Shown here: positions 50,476 to 60,213 of the stretch, piece after piece | How the letters are laid out: each line of letters opens with the position of its first letter | How positions within the stretch are numbered: position 1 is the first letter of the stretch | Origin: Paenibacillus sp. TCA20 | Lineage (GTDB): Bacteria > Bacillota > Bacilli > Paenibacillales > Paenibacillaceae | Length of the DNA stretch: 64,000 nucleotides | Reading direction: 5' to 3' | NCBI RefSeq assembly: GCF_000732325.1 | Contig: NZ_BBIW01000001.1 | Location: 728,376-792,375, forward strand | Notes under the pieces: model-generated | What the model saw: the letters and a program-made list of their open reading frames with translations, nothing else | Databases searched by the model: none | What the model was told of the DNA's origin: nothing | Program-made: the position numbers and the translations under genes

Positions 50476-50769
50476 TTATATTTCTTTCCCAATACCCTTA
50501 TGTTTATATTTGTGCTTTAGTGATCTAATCACCAGCAGCACGCTATAGATTGCAGCAACATTAATTATGAATGGTAGGATGTCAATGGAGATATTGTCGA
50601 GAATCCAAGAACCATTATTAGGTGCGCGATCATACCGAGTAATATACTTGAACGGAACTCCAAATTCTGTTCTTTGATTACCATCAAAAGCCTGTCTTCC
50701 CGGTATGAATAATACCAATAACACGGTCAGCCAAGCGGATAGATTCAATAATCTGAAATGGATGTACAT
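50476..50769 (-). CDS. Small membrane protein, 97 residues
   Basis: Starts MYIHFRLLNLSAWLTVLLVL with a first helix, has a 35-residue extracellular loop (GVPFKYITRYDRAPNNG) and a second helix (ILPFIINVAAIYSVLLVI) ending in a basic tail. ATG 50769 has GGTGAG upstream; an earlier Met at 50808 lies before it. No family recognised. It follows a lipoprotein gene. Confidence 0.55.
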   Translation of the reverse strand: MYIHFRLLNLSAWLTVLLVLFIPGRQAFDGNQRTEFGVPFKYITRYDRAPNNGSWILDNISIDILPFIINVAAIYSVLLVIRSLKHKYKHKGIGKEI

Positions 50770-50817
50770 CGCAGAACACTCACCATCCTTACAGAGATTA
50801 CTTTTCAAGACATCTTC

Positions 50818-51240
50818 TCAATGAACGGGTAACACCTGCTCGGTTGTGATTTTAAAATTTTGAATATCGAGGTCCTCATCAATGATTTGTTGCTTAGACA
50901 TCCCTTCCGTATTTAGATTAAAGAGACCTTCAATATACACAGAGGCTTCTGGCTCTATTGTTTGGTTCAGCTCCATACGGATGTCTTGACCTTCCAATCG
51001 CTCCATTGCTGCTTTCGACAGAACGGGTTCAATAGATGAAACAGTAATGGGCTCCTCGCTCAAGTTCCATAGTGTAAAATTGTAGGAAACGATGGTGCCA
51101 TTAGCTCCCCCGCCGAAAGCAACCATAAGAGATCTGACTTCAAGACCTTCTTGCTCTTGTTCACCCACCAAAGAACAGCCTGAAATAATTACACCAAAGA
51201 GTAACAAAATAAGTGTATAATTTATTCCTCTCTGTCTCAT
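50818..51240 (-). CDS. Predicted lipoprotein, 140 residues
   Basis: MRQRGINYTLILLLFGVIIS is followed by GCSL, a lipobox (ISGC). The mature domain (about 115 residues) is beta-rich with LWNLSEEPITVSSIEPVLSK, similar in style to small immunoglobulin-like lipoproteins of Bacillota. Its ATG overlaps the stop of the preceding 65-residue gene (ATGA), so it is translationally coupled. Confidence 0.7.
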   Translation of the reverse strand: MRQRGINYTLILLLFGVIISGCSLVGEQEQEGLEVRSLMVAFGGGANGTIVSYNFTLWNLSEEPITVSSIEPVLSKAAMERLEGQDIRMELNQTIEPEASVYIEGLFNLNTEGMSKQQIIDEDLDIQNFKITTEQVLPVH

Positions 51241-51434
51241 TTACCCTCCTTGCTCTTCAAGTGGATTCTTCGCTGTTCTTCCAGCTTTAATTTGATCTGA
51301 CAGAGGTATGTATCCAACACACGGATCCGGTGACAGCTAACGAAATGAATGCAATATAGCAGCACATATAGTACGGTGAGGAAGTCCCCGTTTGCCCTAA
51401 GCTTCTCACTGCTGGAATCTACTAGCCTTTCCAT
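51237..51434 (-). CDS. Small hypothetical protein, 65 residues
   Basis: AGGAGG lies nine bases before ATG 51434, and the TGA overlaps the lipoprotein start. The product has a hydrophobic middle (FLTVLYVLLYCIHFV) and a basic C-terminal half (IKLKLEEQRRIHLKSK), so it may be membrane-bound. No family recognised; the good ribosome site and the coupling support it. Confidence 0.5.
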   Translation of the reverse strand: MERLVDSSSEKLRANGDFLTVLYVLLYCIHFVSCHRIRVLDTYLCQIKLKLEEQRRIHLKSKEGK

Positions 51435-51452
51435 ATCCGCCTGCCTCCTACA

Positions 51453-51884
51453 TTACTTTATTTCACGGTCATGAATGACGCCGAACATGCCGGTCATGCC
51501 TTGATGCATATTAAAACCGTATTTCTGATAAAAGCTTTCTTTGCCCTGAGCGGAAAATAGCCCGACAAATGCCTTCTCAGCCGCATGCTCACTTAAATAT
51601 TGCTGGATCGCCCTCATGATCAGCTGTCCCAGCCCCTTACTCTGATGCTCCGACTTCACGACAATATCCTGGACGTAGAAATACATGATGCCATCGCCCA
51701 CGACTCTTCCCATGCCGACAGCCTCTCCATTATATTCTATAACAACGCCATAGCAGGAATGCTGCAGTGATTGTTCAGCTGCATCAAAATTCATGACCTC
51801 TTGCCAGCCGACTGAACTGCATAAATCAATATATTCCTTCACACTTGGCATCCTGTGAATCGTTTGATATTTATGTTCGGACAT
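51453..51884 (-). CDS. GNAT family N-acetyltransferase
   Basis: 143 residues. VGMGRVVGDGIMYFYVQDIV, the acetyl-CoA loop EHQSKGLGQLIMRAI and QGKESFYQKYGF near the end match the short GNAT type with two-fold repeats of strand 4/helix 3. TAGGAG precedes ATG 51884. Acceptor unknown; an aminoglycoside or polyamine role would be a guess. Confidence 0.88.
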   Translation of the reverse strand: MSEHKYQTIHRMPSVKEYIDLCSSVGWQEVMNFDAAEQSLQHSCYGVVIEYNGEAVGMGRVVGDGIMYFYVQDIVVKSEHQSKGLGQLIMRAIQQYLSEHAAEKAFVGLFSAQGKESFYQKYGFNMHQGMTGMFGVIHDREIK

Positions 51885-51930
51885 TGTCGTTCGATCTCCT
51901 ATTCATTGTCTTGTTGTCTGATCACTCGTC

Positions 51931-52668
51931 TTAATTTGGATCTCTGTAAAGAATAGCTCTCACTGCAAATCTTGGCAAGATCAGCTGCCTTCTCCACCTT
52001 GAAGGCTGATTTATAAGTCTGTACATCCACTCCAGATTCAGCCTCTGCCAGATGCGGGGTGCTCTTTTTACTCTTCCAGCTATAATATCAAGCGTGCCTC
52101 CAACGCCGATCGCGATCCGCGCATTCAGTTGATCTCGGTGCTTATCGATCCATTCTTCCGCATAAGGCGCGCCGAGTGCAACGACAAGGATATCCGGATT
52201 CGCTGAACTGATCTCCTCTAGGATTCGCCCTTCCTCGGAAGGATGGAAGAAACCATGATGCCTCCCCTTTATGATGGCACCAGGGTAGGATGATCGTATA
52301 TTCGCTTCCGCGGCATGGCTCGTCTCCTCATCCGCACCTAGCAGATAGAAAGACCAATTCTTCTGATGCCCGGCGGCAAGAAGATGATAGAGAAGATCGC
52401 TGCCCGTTACCCGCTCAGGAAGGGGATCTCTTTTGACCCTTGAGACCATCACAATTCCTGCACCATCGGCGGTAAGCAGCCCGGCACGATCTACAATCTG
52501 ACGAAGCGCAGCATTATGCTGACAGGACATCGCGATCTCCGGGTTCAAGGTAACGACATGGTAAAGCTCTTCCCGCTGCTTCTCTATGACCTCACTCAAG
52601 ATTTGGACCGTCTCTGTCATCGTGAGCTTTGGAACTGGAATGCCCATAATTTTCGAATAGTTCTCCAT
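51931..52668 (-). CDS. WecG/TagA/CpsF family glycosyltransferase
   Basis: 245 residues of glycosyltransferase family GT26, which transfers ManNAc(A)-type sugars onto lipid-linked GlcNAc in wall teichoic acid or exopolysaccharide synthesis. Landmarks: VTLNPEIAMSCQHNAALRQI, LTADGAGIVMVSRVK (catalytic Asp in DG), FYLLGADEETSHAAEANIR, VALGAPYAEEWI and GVGGTLDIIAGRVKRAPRIW. GCGAGG precedes ATG 52668; a longer reading overlaps the HAD gene. Not in a polysaccharide cluster here. Confidence 0.88.
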   Translation of the reverse strand: MENYSKIMGIPVPKLTMTETVQILSEVIEKQREELYHVVTLNPEIAMSCQHNAALRQIVDRAGLLTADGAGIVMVSRVKRDPLPERVTGSDLLYHLLAAGHQKNWSFYLLGADEETSHAAEANIRSSYPGAIIKGRHHGFFHPSEEGRILEEISSANPDILVVALGAPYAEEWIDKHRDQLNARIAIGVGGTLDIIAGRVKRAPRIWQRLNLEWMYRLINQPSRWRRQLILPRFAVRAILYRDPN

Positions 52669-52684
52669 GATGATAACCTCGCTT

Positions 52685-53401
52685 CTATACTTTATGTCCT
52701 TCGTTCGATGCATTATTTAATCCTAACGCGTTCTCATATATCGGCACTAACTCCTGCAGGTTTCTGATCGACTTGTGTGGCTTATGCTCGAGCTGATCAT
52801 CCCATACGTTGTCTCTTGCCATCCATATGGCCTGAATGCCGCATTTTACTGCCCCTGCTACATCATTCTGAGGATGATCTCCGATGAACCATACATCCGC
52901 TGGGGCCATGTTTAACCTTTGTAACGCGATGGCATAGATATCCGGATGAGGCTTCTTTATCCCTGCTTCCGCTGATATGATCACGGTATCAAAATAGTCC
53001 CGAATTCCAAGCTGAGCAATCTTAGCGCCTTGCACCTGGACCGAACCATTTGTGATGACAGCCATGGGTACGCCTTTGGACTTAAAATAATCCAGAACCG
53101 GATATAGATGCTCCATCGGCTTAATGCAGCGTGGCAGCTCTTCTTTGAAGAAGGCAATGTACTCCTCAGCCGTGGGCGGATCAGACCAGCTGAGCTGACT
53201 TACCAGCATATCGTATACTTCTTTTTTATCACGGTAGCCATTCTGATCTGCTTCTCTAAACCGTTCAGCGATGAAGGCTTGCCTGCTTGCATCCGCTTGA
53301 GGGAAGTACGTTGTAATGAATCTCGAAATATAGTCTTCAATGGAAGCCTGTCGATCGGACAGCGTATCATCCAGATCAAATATTAATGCTCTTACCGGCA
53401 C
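52685..53401 (-). CDS. HAD-superfamily hydrolase (subfamily IA)
   Basis: About 238 residues. Motif I IFDLDDTLSD has both Asp residues, motif II is AVITNGS, Lys is in IKKPHPDIY and motif IV is WFIGDHPQNDVAGA. A large helical cap (residues 15-90) is of the YjjG/phosphoglycolate-phosphatase kind. GTG 53401 is six bases after GGAGGG; this overlaps the deaminase end by 10 bases. A reading to 53461 would overlap more and lacks a site. Confidence 0.85.
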   Translation of the reverse strand: MPVRALIFDLDDTLSDRQASIEDYISRFITTYFPQADASRQAFIAERFREADQNGYRDKKEVYDMLVSQLSWSDPPTAEEYIAFFKEELPRCIKPMEHLYPVLDYFKSKGVPMAVITNGSVQVQGAKIAQLGIRDYFDTVIISAEAGIKKPHPDIYAIALQRLNMAPADVWFIGDHPQNDVAGAVKCGIQAIWMARDNVWDDQLEHKPHKSIRNLQELVPIYENALGLNNASNEGHKV

Positions 53402-53931
53402 GAAGATCCCTCCGCTTCTTGATTCCAATGGGTATCCGTATAGCCGCGATTGATATTCCACTCTGCCAGCAAGGCTCTTTGACGCTCTTCTAAATCTGGA
53501 TACGGTGCCGCGGTGTACTCAATTTGATTAAACAAATCATCATATACAGGAAGTGGACTGCCCGCGTTTTTAAACCTTCTGAACGCACCAATCTCTTCAT
53601 CATTGGCTGCCCACACTACTTTTCGAATCAACGACAATACGATTGTACCTGTACACATCGGACAAGGCTCACAAGTAGTGTATAACGTCAGACCATTGTT
53701 GGGTATGAATTTACGGGTTGCTGGGTTTACGATAAGCTGTCCTGCTTGTCTAATCGCATCCACTTCGGCATGGGCTGTTGAATCACATTCCGAAAACACC
53801 CGATTTCTTCCCCTGCTGATGACTTTACCGTTCTCATCCACAAGGACTGCTCCAATGGGAAAGGTCCCTTCATCTCTTGCTATCATCGCTTCTTCAAATG
53901 CCATCATTAAGTATGTATAATCTGTGTCCAT
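53392..53931 (-). CDS. Nucleoside deaminase (CDA superfamily)
   Basis: About 179 residues. Zinc-binding motifs THAEVDAIRQ (His and catalytic Glu) and TTCEPCPMCTGTI (PCxxC) are complete. The type resembles guanine or tRNA-adenosine deaminases; the long C-terminal tail (YTAAPYPDLEERQRALL) suggests a free nucleoside or base enzyme. ATG 53931 has AAAGGAG eight bases upstream. First gene of a group with a HAD phosphatase and a glycosyltransferase. Confidence 0.85.
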   Translation of the reverse strand: MDTDYTYLMMAFEEAMIARDEGTFPIGAVLVDENGKVISRGRNRVFSECDSTAHAEVDAIRQAGQLIVNPATRKFIPNNGLTLYTTCEPCPMCTGTIVLSLIRKVVWAANDEEIGAFRRFKNAGSPLPVYDDLFNQIEYTAAPYPDLEERQRALLAEWNINRGYTDTHWNQEAEGSSCR

Positions 53932-53984
53932 CACTACACTCCTTTGAATTAAAGCATCTGTTGTGCTGTGTCTAATTTATTATA

Positions 53985-54033
53985 TAAAAAAGAAGGCCCG
54001 GCCTCAGATATCTTCTATCTTGGGCAGGGCCTC
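53985..54033 (-). terminator. Terminator of the MCP-NRPS transcript
   Basis: On the minus strand GAGGCCCTGCCC pairs imperfectly with GGCCGGGCCTTC around an AT-rich middle containing ATAGAAGATAT, followed by TTTTTTATAT. It lies about 125 bases past the NRPS-like stop. Confidence 0.7.
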
Positions 54034-54159
54034 GGAAATCATTACGAGCTTATGTACATAAAGCCCAACATTCCATTATTATACAATTGTTGAATACAGC
54101 TTGAAAACCTAATCTTGATATTCCTCTATTTCTACTGATGCTCGAATCCATTTCTTAAC

Positions 54160-57100
54160 TTATCTTGTAACATTATCAAATGAATTCGGTTGAATAAAAT
54201 ATCCAATCTCCACCGCATGATGAATCAGCTTATTAAAGTACGCCGCGTCTGGCTCGGCACACTGCACCCCAGTGCCTGCAAGGAACTCCATCGTCTGCGG
54301 ACATGTGTACCGGAACATGGAATTCTTCGCTCCATCCCCTTCCAGCTGAGCCATCGCAAGTTCGACTCCAGCTGAATCCTTCGGTTCGTTGGGATTAAGC
54401 AGCCAGCCCTCAAACTCTTTCAAGTCCATTAACGTGATGTCATAGCCAGCGTCTGTAAAGTACTCGACCATACGCTCATATGGAATCGTAACCGGATTAC
54501 ATATGTGAAAGACTCTTCCTACGGTCTCATCCTGAAGCGCAAGCGCGGTAACGGCTTGTCCTGCGTAGTCGATCGGAGTCATATCCACTTCCCATCGAAC
54601 CCGAGGGGCTCTTCTCAGCAGCAGCATCGCCTTCAGCATGCGGTAAAAGGCGTTGTTATCGATATTATTTTGGAATACCCCATTATCTGAGCGGCAGGAT
54701 AAATTACCCACTCGATAAACATTCACCGGCACTCCTTCTTCACCCGCCTGTATTACCAGTTTCTCCGCTTCAAGCTTGCTATTCGTATATACATTCTCGA
54801 CATATGATGTCATATAGTCGTTCCCTTGAACGATGTCGGCCCATTGTCCATTCTCAGCAAGCTCTTCCGGAATACCAAGTGTGGAAATAAAGTGGAACCG
54901 GATGCCACTTCCTTCTCTCGCGAGAGACAGCAGGCGATTCGTGCTCTCTACATTCACATTAGCAAAATGCTTGGCATCTCCAAAGTGTCTCACATCCGCA
55001 CCGCAGTGGATGATAGAATCAATCTGCTTAGCCACCAGCATTTGGTCTGCCTCACTAAGCCCCAGGTTCTCCTTCTCCAGATCTCCTTCCAATACAACAA
55101 CCCGGTTCTCGATCCATTCTGCAGATTCACTGCCGAAGTAGCCCTCCATAATGTGAACCAAACGTGAGTAGGGATCGACTCCCGAAGAAGAGCGAACGAG
55201 ACAGTACACGATAGCATCTGAACGCTGAAGCAGCTCTGCCAGCAAATGAGAGCCTAAATATCCGGTTGCTCCGGTTAGCAAAATGTTTTTCTGTGCAGAC
55301 CTCTTTATGCTGAAATGATCTGCAGTACCAATGACTGCCGGATGTTCTGCTAAATCCTCAATCGGACGATTGACGATATCTATATCCCTGGCATCCTTCT
55401 CTACCGCCTGATTAAGCTCCTCGATCCGCTCGGCCAATCTGGCAATCGTTGGATACTGGAAGAAGTCATTGATCTTGAGCAATGGATAGCTTGGCTTCAG
55501 CAGAACCAGAATCTCAAGAATCTTGAGCGAGTACCCGCCAATCTCGAAGAAATCATCATGAATACTGATTCTCTCTAAGTCCAGTACCTGCTTCCAGGAC
55601 GCTGCGACCGCTTGCTGAATCTCATTCTCCGGTGCCATATATATCGAATCATACTCATCTGCCTTAAGTTCATAAGCTGCGAGTTGTTTACGGTCCACTT
55701 TTCCCGTAGGAGATAACGGCATTTCCACTACATGCTGCATATACGTAGGAACCATATATCCCGGAACCTTCTTACTTAGATATTGCACAAGAGCCTTCTT
55801 AGGTATTGCTGCCCCATCGTTCGTTGTATAAAATGCCGCTAACAATTTGTTGCCATCCTCAGTAATTGGAATGACTGCAACGTCCTTGATATTCTCGTGC
55901 TTGGCAAAACTATTTTCAATCTCACCAATTTCAATTCGGAATCCTCTGATCTTAATCTGCGAATCCCGTCTGCCTCTGTATTCAACCTGTCCATTCGGCA
56001 ATAGCCGCACCAAATCACCAGAGCGATAAAATTTCTTCCCTGAACCCGGTCGAATCGGATCTGAGATAAATGCTTCCTTCGTCTTCTCCGGCTGGTTCAA
56101 GTAACCTTTGGCTACACCTACAGAGCTGATTAGCAGCTCTCCTGTTACTCCGATGGGACACAGGTCATTGTTCCCGTCCACAATATACAGCTCGTAATTG
56201 GCAAGCGGAGTCCCGATCACAATCGTGGAGACATCCTCCGGCACGGGGTAGTCTACCTTATGTCCGGTTGCAACAACGGTAATTTCGGTAGGACCATAGA
56301 GATTCGTCACCGGAATCTGCAGCTTTTTCTGAAACATCCGTACCGTCTCTCCTGTCAGGGCTTCTCCCCCGACAGTGATGCTCTTAATCTTCTCATATTT
56401 TACTGCGGCATCTTCCGGCAGATAGGCGGCAAGCCTGTTAAAGAATACGGTTGGCAAAATGGCGATACGGGTCGCTTCTAACTGCTCCACAGCTTCTGTA
56501 AAAGCGTCGATAGAGAACCGTTCTTCATCGGACAGCAGATGCAGTCTGGCACCGCTCCCGATCGAACCGAAGATATCATACACGGAAGCATCGAAACTGA
56601 AGGTAGAGTACTGCAGAATCATATCCTCTTCCGTTAAGCCAAGATCCTGCTTGGTCGCCATCGCCAAATTGACAACCCCTTTATGGGCAATCAAGGCTCC
56701 CTTCGGCTTGCCTGTTGATCCCGAAGTATAAATGACATAGGCCAGATCATCCTCGTCAATACGGATCGCTGGCGCCGTCTCGGAATAGGAACCGTCAAGC
56801 TGATCTAAACAGACGATTTCCGGTCTATGCTCGAATCCGGCAAGCAGTGAATCCAGCTTCGGAATATAGCTGCTCTCGGTCAGGATCACCTTCGATTTCG
56901 TATCTTCGATGATATATGCATTTCTCTCCTCCGGATGGGTCGGATCAAGCGGGATATAAGCTCCTCCAGCTTTCATTACACCCAGCAGGCTTACAATCGT
57001 CTCTAAGCTTCGCTCCATAAAGAGGGATACAAATTCACCCTTGCGTATCCCCTTCTCCAAGAGCATATTTGCAACTTTGTTTGACAGCAGGTCGAGCTCC

Positions 57101-57894
57101 TGATAAGTAAGCTCATCCTCATTCGCGGACAAGGCGGTTCGATCTGGAAACTGTGCAGCTACCGAAGTGAACATGGACACGATGGTGGTCTGCTCAGGGA
57201 CACTCATCTTCGTGTCGTTCAGCACATCGTAGGCTCTCCAGTCTTCTTCTGTCAGAATGGGAAGACTAGAAATCGTCGTATCCATATCTCCATCTTCAAG
57301 CACACCGCTCAATAACCGCTCAAAGTGCTGCATGTATCGGCGAATGGTAGCTTGCTTGAACAGCTGCGAATCATACGAAACATGAAGGAGCCAGGTATCC
57401 GGCCCCTCCTGCACGTACCAATTCAGTCTGCTGGCTTCATGATGAAGCTTCATGCCGTATATCGTTTGATATTGAACCGTGTATCCAGCTATATGCTCCA
57501 CATCCGCATGGCTCAGCTCTGTTGAATCCAGTTGTACAAGCTTATCCAACACCTGCTCATACACACGTCTGAACGAATCTGTTCCACTTATGGAGATACG
57601 CATGGGAAGAAGCTGTTCTCTTCTGTTTTGCACACCAATCAGCATCTCATTGTCCTGAGTCATTCGGTGCAGGAATACCGCGTATCCGGCAAGCATCCAT
57701 GCCTTCATATCATATAGTTCACTGTAACGCTTCAGCATTACGGGCTCGAGGTTCAGTACCTGTTCTGTCTGAGCTGCTGCCTGCTTGGCATAGTTCAATG
57801 ACCCATCTGTATACAAATGAAATCCAGGCAAAGGCAGCTGCAGCTCGTCAGACCAATACTGCTTGGTTTGTTCTAACAACATGGTGGTATTCAA
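54160..57894 (-). CDS. NRPS-like protein: partial condensation, adenylation, carrier and thioester reductase domains
   Basis: 1,244 residues. 1-215: C-terminal half of a condensation-like domain without HHxxxDG. 240-745: adenylation domain with YVIYTSGSTGKPKG (385), the FDASVYDIF motif whose Asp435 is the usual amino-group contact, NLYGPTE (531), FYRSGDLVR (622), IKIRGFRIE (647) and PTGKVDRK (729). 750-830: carrier protein, phosphopantetheine Ser789 in IGGYSL. 870-1244: NAD(P)-binding thioester reductase with LLTGATGYLGSHLLAEL and YTNSK. It should activate one amino acid and release it as an aldehyde or alcohol. TTG 57894 follows AAGGGGG. It starts 20 bases after the MCP gene. Confidence 0.88.
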   Translation of the reverse strand: MNTTMLLEQTKQYWSDELQLPLPGFHLYTDGSLNYAKQAAAQTEQVLNLEPVMLKRYSELYDMKAWMLAGYAVFLHRMTQDNEMLIGVQNRREQLLPMRISISGTDSFRRVYEQVLDKLVQLDSTELSHADVEHIAGYTVQYQTIYGMKLHHEASRLNWYVQEGPDTWLLHVSYDSQLFKQATIRRYMQHFERLLSGVLEDGDMDTTISSLPILTEEDWRAYDVLNDTKMSVPEQTTIVSMFTSVAAQFPDRTALSANEDELTYQELDLLSNKVANMLLEKGIRKGEFVSLFMERSLETIVSLLGVMKAGGAYIPLDPTHPEERNAYIIEDTKSKVILTESSYIPKLDSLLAGFEHRPEIVCLDQLDGSYSETAPAIRIDEDDLAYVIYTSGSTGKPKGALIAHKGVVNLAMATKQDLGLTEEDMILQYSTFSFDASVYDIFGSIGSGARLHLLSDEERFSIDAFTEAVEQLEATRIAILPTVFFNRLAAYLPEDAAVKYEKIKSITVGGEALTGETVRMFQKKLQIPVTNLYGPTEITVVATGHKVDYPVPEDVSTIVIGTPLANYELYIVDGNNDLCPIGVTGELLISSVGVAKGYLNQPEKTKEAFISDPIRPGSGKKFYRSGDLVRLLPNGQVEYRGRRDSQIKIRGFRIEIGEIENSFAKHENIKDVAVIPITEDGNKLLAAFYTTNDGAAIPKKALVQYLSKKVPGYMVPTYMQHVVEMPLSPTGKVDRKQLAAYELKADEYDSIYMAPENEIQQAVAASWKQVLDLERISIHDDFFEIGGYSLKILEILVLLKPSYPLLKINDFFQYPTIARLAERIEELNQAVEKDARDIDIVNRPIEDLAEHPAVIGTADHFSIKRSAQKNILLTGATGYLGSHLLAELLQRSDAIVYCLVRSSSGVDPYSRLVHIMEGYFGSESAEWIENRVVVLEGDLEKENLGLSEADQMLVAKQIDSIIHCGADVRHFGDAKHFANVNVESTNRLLSLAREGSGIRFHFISTLGIPEELAENGQWADIVQGNDYMTSYVENVYTNSKLEAEKLVIQAGEEGVPVNVYRVGNLSCRSDNGVFQNNIDNNAFYRMLKAMLLLRRAPRVRWEVDMTPIDYAGQAVTALALQDETVGRVFHICNPVTIPYERMVEYFTDAGYDITLMDLKEFEGWLLNPNEPKDSAGVELAMAQLEGDGAKNSMFRYTCPQTMEFLAGTGVQCAEPDAAYFNKLIHHAVEIGYFIQPNSFDNVTR

Positions 57895-57914
57895 CAGATA
57901 TCAGCCCCCTTTTA

Positions 57915-59678
57915 TTATTGCACTCTAAGTTTGTCTACTAATGATTCTAATTCGCTTGCAACCTCATTCATTTGTTCCGCTGAATCAAAAATCTTGGCAA
58001 AAGCAGCCTGCTGCTCTTGAGCACTACGCTCAATTTGACCGGAGACTACTGAATTCTTCTCAGCCATATCCGCGAGTGATTTAATTGAAGCTGTAATTTG
58101 CTCTGTTTCTGCAACCATCTGCTGTGTAGCCGCAGATACTTCTTGAATTTGACTTGTGACGGAATCGGTTGAAACCAGAATGCCTTTGAAGATCGAGCCG
58201 GTTTCTTTGACGATCTCAATACCTTTGGCTACATTTTGCTCTCCATCACCAATGGCCTCTACAGCAAGAGCCGTCTCATCCTGGATGTATCCGATCAATT
58301 CTGCAATCTGATCTGCCGATTTCTTGGAGGCTTCGGACAGCTTCTTCACTTCATCCGCTACGACCGCAAATCCTCGTCCCTCTTCACCAGCTCTTGCTGC
58401 TTCAATACTTGCATTCAGAGACAACAGGTTCGTCTGTGAAGCAAGCTCTGTAATCACTTGAACGATCTGGCCAATTTCGCCGGAACGCATCTGCAGCTTC
58501 TCAATAATATCTACCGAGTTCTTAACCGAACGATTGATGGAATTCATCTGCTCAATGACCTGATCTACATTCTGATGTCCTACCTCAGACTGCTCCTTCA
58601 TCTGCAAGGATATCTCGGACAGCTCGGACGTATTTCCGGCAATTGTGGTCACACCGGATGAGATCTCTTCGAGCGAAACAACGCTCTCTGATATCGACAC
58701 ACTTTGCTTCGCAACACTATTGGTCATTTCTTCAATATTTTTCGTAATATCTACCGTATTTTCGTTGTTAACTTCAACCGCACTGAACAAGAATTTGGAT
58801 TGCTCCGCGGATTGCTCGGATACCCTCTTGATCGTAGTAACCAAACGACCGATGTTACTTGCTGTGGTGTTGAATTTCTCGTTGACTTGTCCAAGCTCAT
58901 CATCACTCGTTCTCAGCTGTACGGTAAAGTCACCCTTACTTATCTTATCAAGTGCACCCATCAGCTCTTTGACCGGCTTGAAGGTCTGTCTAAGTGTAAT
59001 GTATTGCAATGCAAGAACGATAACGAGCGTAATCAGCAGTGCAAGAAGTGTGTATGTCAGCAGCTCCTGCTTGCCTGTTGCAATCAGACTTGCATCCACA
59101 TCAATTCCCATATATGCAAATACTTCGCCTGCTCCATTCACAAAGGGATACAGTACCGTAATCCATGTACCATAATCATCGTTATAAGCAGCGGTGTAGG
59201 CTATTTCCTTGGTCTCAAGCATCTCCTTCACGCCGTCTGCATGAATTTGAGGCTGTGCGTACATGTCGCCAAGTGCCATATCTTCTGCAGCGAACATCTC
59301 AAGCACTGCAGTTGGCAGTGCAATGATCGAGGTTTGCGTACCCTCTTCCAGCTCCGGTCCAAAGATATAGCCTTGTGCTACATTGGGATGGGTCTTGGAT
59401 AACTCATCAAATACAGCCGTAATTTGCTGTTGAATCGGAGAATTCGGATCCGGGTTATTTTTCGCTGCTTCCGCATCTTCCACAGATACCTGGCTTCCCA
59501 GAGCCTCCATTAATTTTCCGGAATCGGATTGAAGCTGTTTGGTCAATACATTACCTTGAATAAACTGACTGCAGCCAATAACGACAGCACCTGTAATAAT
59601 GATATAGAAGCTTGTGAGTATCATATTTCTAGCAACAATGCTCAGGTTTTTGAAGCTCCATTTTTTTAACTTACTCAT
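57915..59678 (-). CDS. Methyl-accepting chemotaxis protein
   Basis: 587 residues: transmembrane helix 1 at about 18-38, an extracellular sensor region at 40-205 with a Cache-like ending ([20 protein letters not shown]), helix 2 at about 208-230, HAMP at 232-285 and the signalling coiled coil with the conserved tip [20 protein letters not shown]. Several Gln/Glu methylation-type sites lie in the helices. The ligand is unknown. A c-di-GMP-I riboswitch precedes it and an NRPS-like gene follows, all on the minus strand. Confidence 0.92.
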   Translation of the reverse strand: MSKLKKWSFKNLSIVARNMILTSFYIIITGAVVIGCSQFIQGNVLTKQLQSDSGKLMEALGSQVSVEDAEAAKNNPDPNSPIQQQITAVFDELSKTHPNVAQGYIFGPELEEGTQTSIIALPTAVLEMFAAEDMALGDMYAQPQIHADGVKEMLETKEIAYTAAYNDDYGTWITVLYPFVNGAGEVFAYMGIDVDASLIATGKQELLTYTLLALLITLVIVLALQYITLRQTFKPVKELMGALDKISKGDFTVQLRTSDDELGQVNEKFNTTASNIGRLVTTIKRVSEQSAEQSKFLFSAVEVNNENTVDITKNIEEMTNSVAKQSVSISESVVSLEEISSGVTTIAGNTSELSEISLQMKEQSEVGHQNVDQVIEQMNSINRSVKNSVDIIEKLQMRSGEIGQIVQVITELASQTNLLSLNASIEAARAGEEGRGFAVVADEVKKLSEASKKSADQIAELIGYIQDETALAVEAIGDGEQNVAKGIEIVKETGSIFKGILVSTDSVTSQIQEVSAATQQMVAETEQITASIKSLADMAEKNSVVSGQIERSAQEQQAAFAKIFDSAEQMNEVASELESLVDKLRVQ

Positions 59679-59802
59679 GTCTGACAGTTCTCTCCCTACT
59701 CATCCATATGTATTTCTATTTCATCTTAAATTGCATGGTAAACCTTCCAGCCTTGGTCGTTGTTGTCTACTTCCTCCTTTCTCATGGATTGCTTTAATAA
59801 AC

Positions 59803-59842
59803 AAAAAAATGAACCTATGGACAAAATAATGCCATGGCTCAT
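59803..59842 (-). terminator. Terminator-like expression platform of the c-di-GMP riboswitch
   Basis: On the minus strand GAGCCATGG pairs with CCATAGGTTC (one internal bulge, one G-U) around an AT-rich loop and is followed by ATTTTTTTG. It starts right after the 3' end of the aptamer and precedes the MCP gene by about 125 bases. Confidence 0.6.
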
Positions 59843-59930
59843 TCAAGCAACTGGCTGACATTTCCTTACGGAAGTAGTCCCTCTAGCTTTGCGTCACTGC
59901 TTTTCAACAGCTTTGCCACGTATTCAATTT
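59840..59930 (-). ncRNA. Cyclic di-GMP-I riboswitch aptamer (GEMM-I)
   Basis: Minus strand, 5' to 3': ACGTGGCAAAGCTGTT, GAAA tetraloop, AGCAGTGACGCAAAGCTAGA, GGGACTA, a short stem CTTCCGTAAGGAA, then GTCAGCCAGTTGCT. The GNRA tetraloop, the hallmark GACGCAAAGC, and the closing GCC-GTTGCT segment that pairs with the start match the GEMM-I consensus. Placement upstream of a chemoreceptor gene is a known context for this class. The direction of control (on or off) cannot be decided by eye. Confidence 0.88.
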
Positions 59931-60123
59931 ACAAGTAGTGCTTAAGAACTATATAATCTTACCTTCACTAAAAGTAAACTGGTGTTCACTTTTTCTAATC
60001 GGCTTTTTTTGTTAGTTTTTTAATACTATAAGACTATTTTTTGCATAAATTCTCTATTCTCAAGTTAAATATGACCCCGTCATGACTAGTTTCTAATTGC
60101 AAGGAATTATTTCACATTTCGAC

Positions 60124-60160
60124 AAAAAAAGCCCCCATTCCTAAACGGATGGAGACTCTA
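60124..60160 (-). terminator. Terminator after the GNAT gene
   Basis: On the minus strand GTCTCCATCC pairs with GAATGGGGGC (several G-U) around GTTTAG and is followed by seven T residues, 54 bases past the stop. Confidence 0.65.
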
Positions 60161-60213
60161 ACCTATTTTATAATCCCTAAACTAAAAAATTTGAATCGAT
60201 CTTTGAAAGGAGA

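Noticed and set aside
59930..60123. Second structured RNA upstream of the c-di-GMP aptamer
   Set aside because: The stretch is AT-rich and shows no conserved riboswitch motif or stable stem; it most likely contains the promoter.
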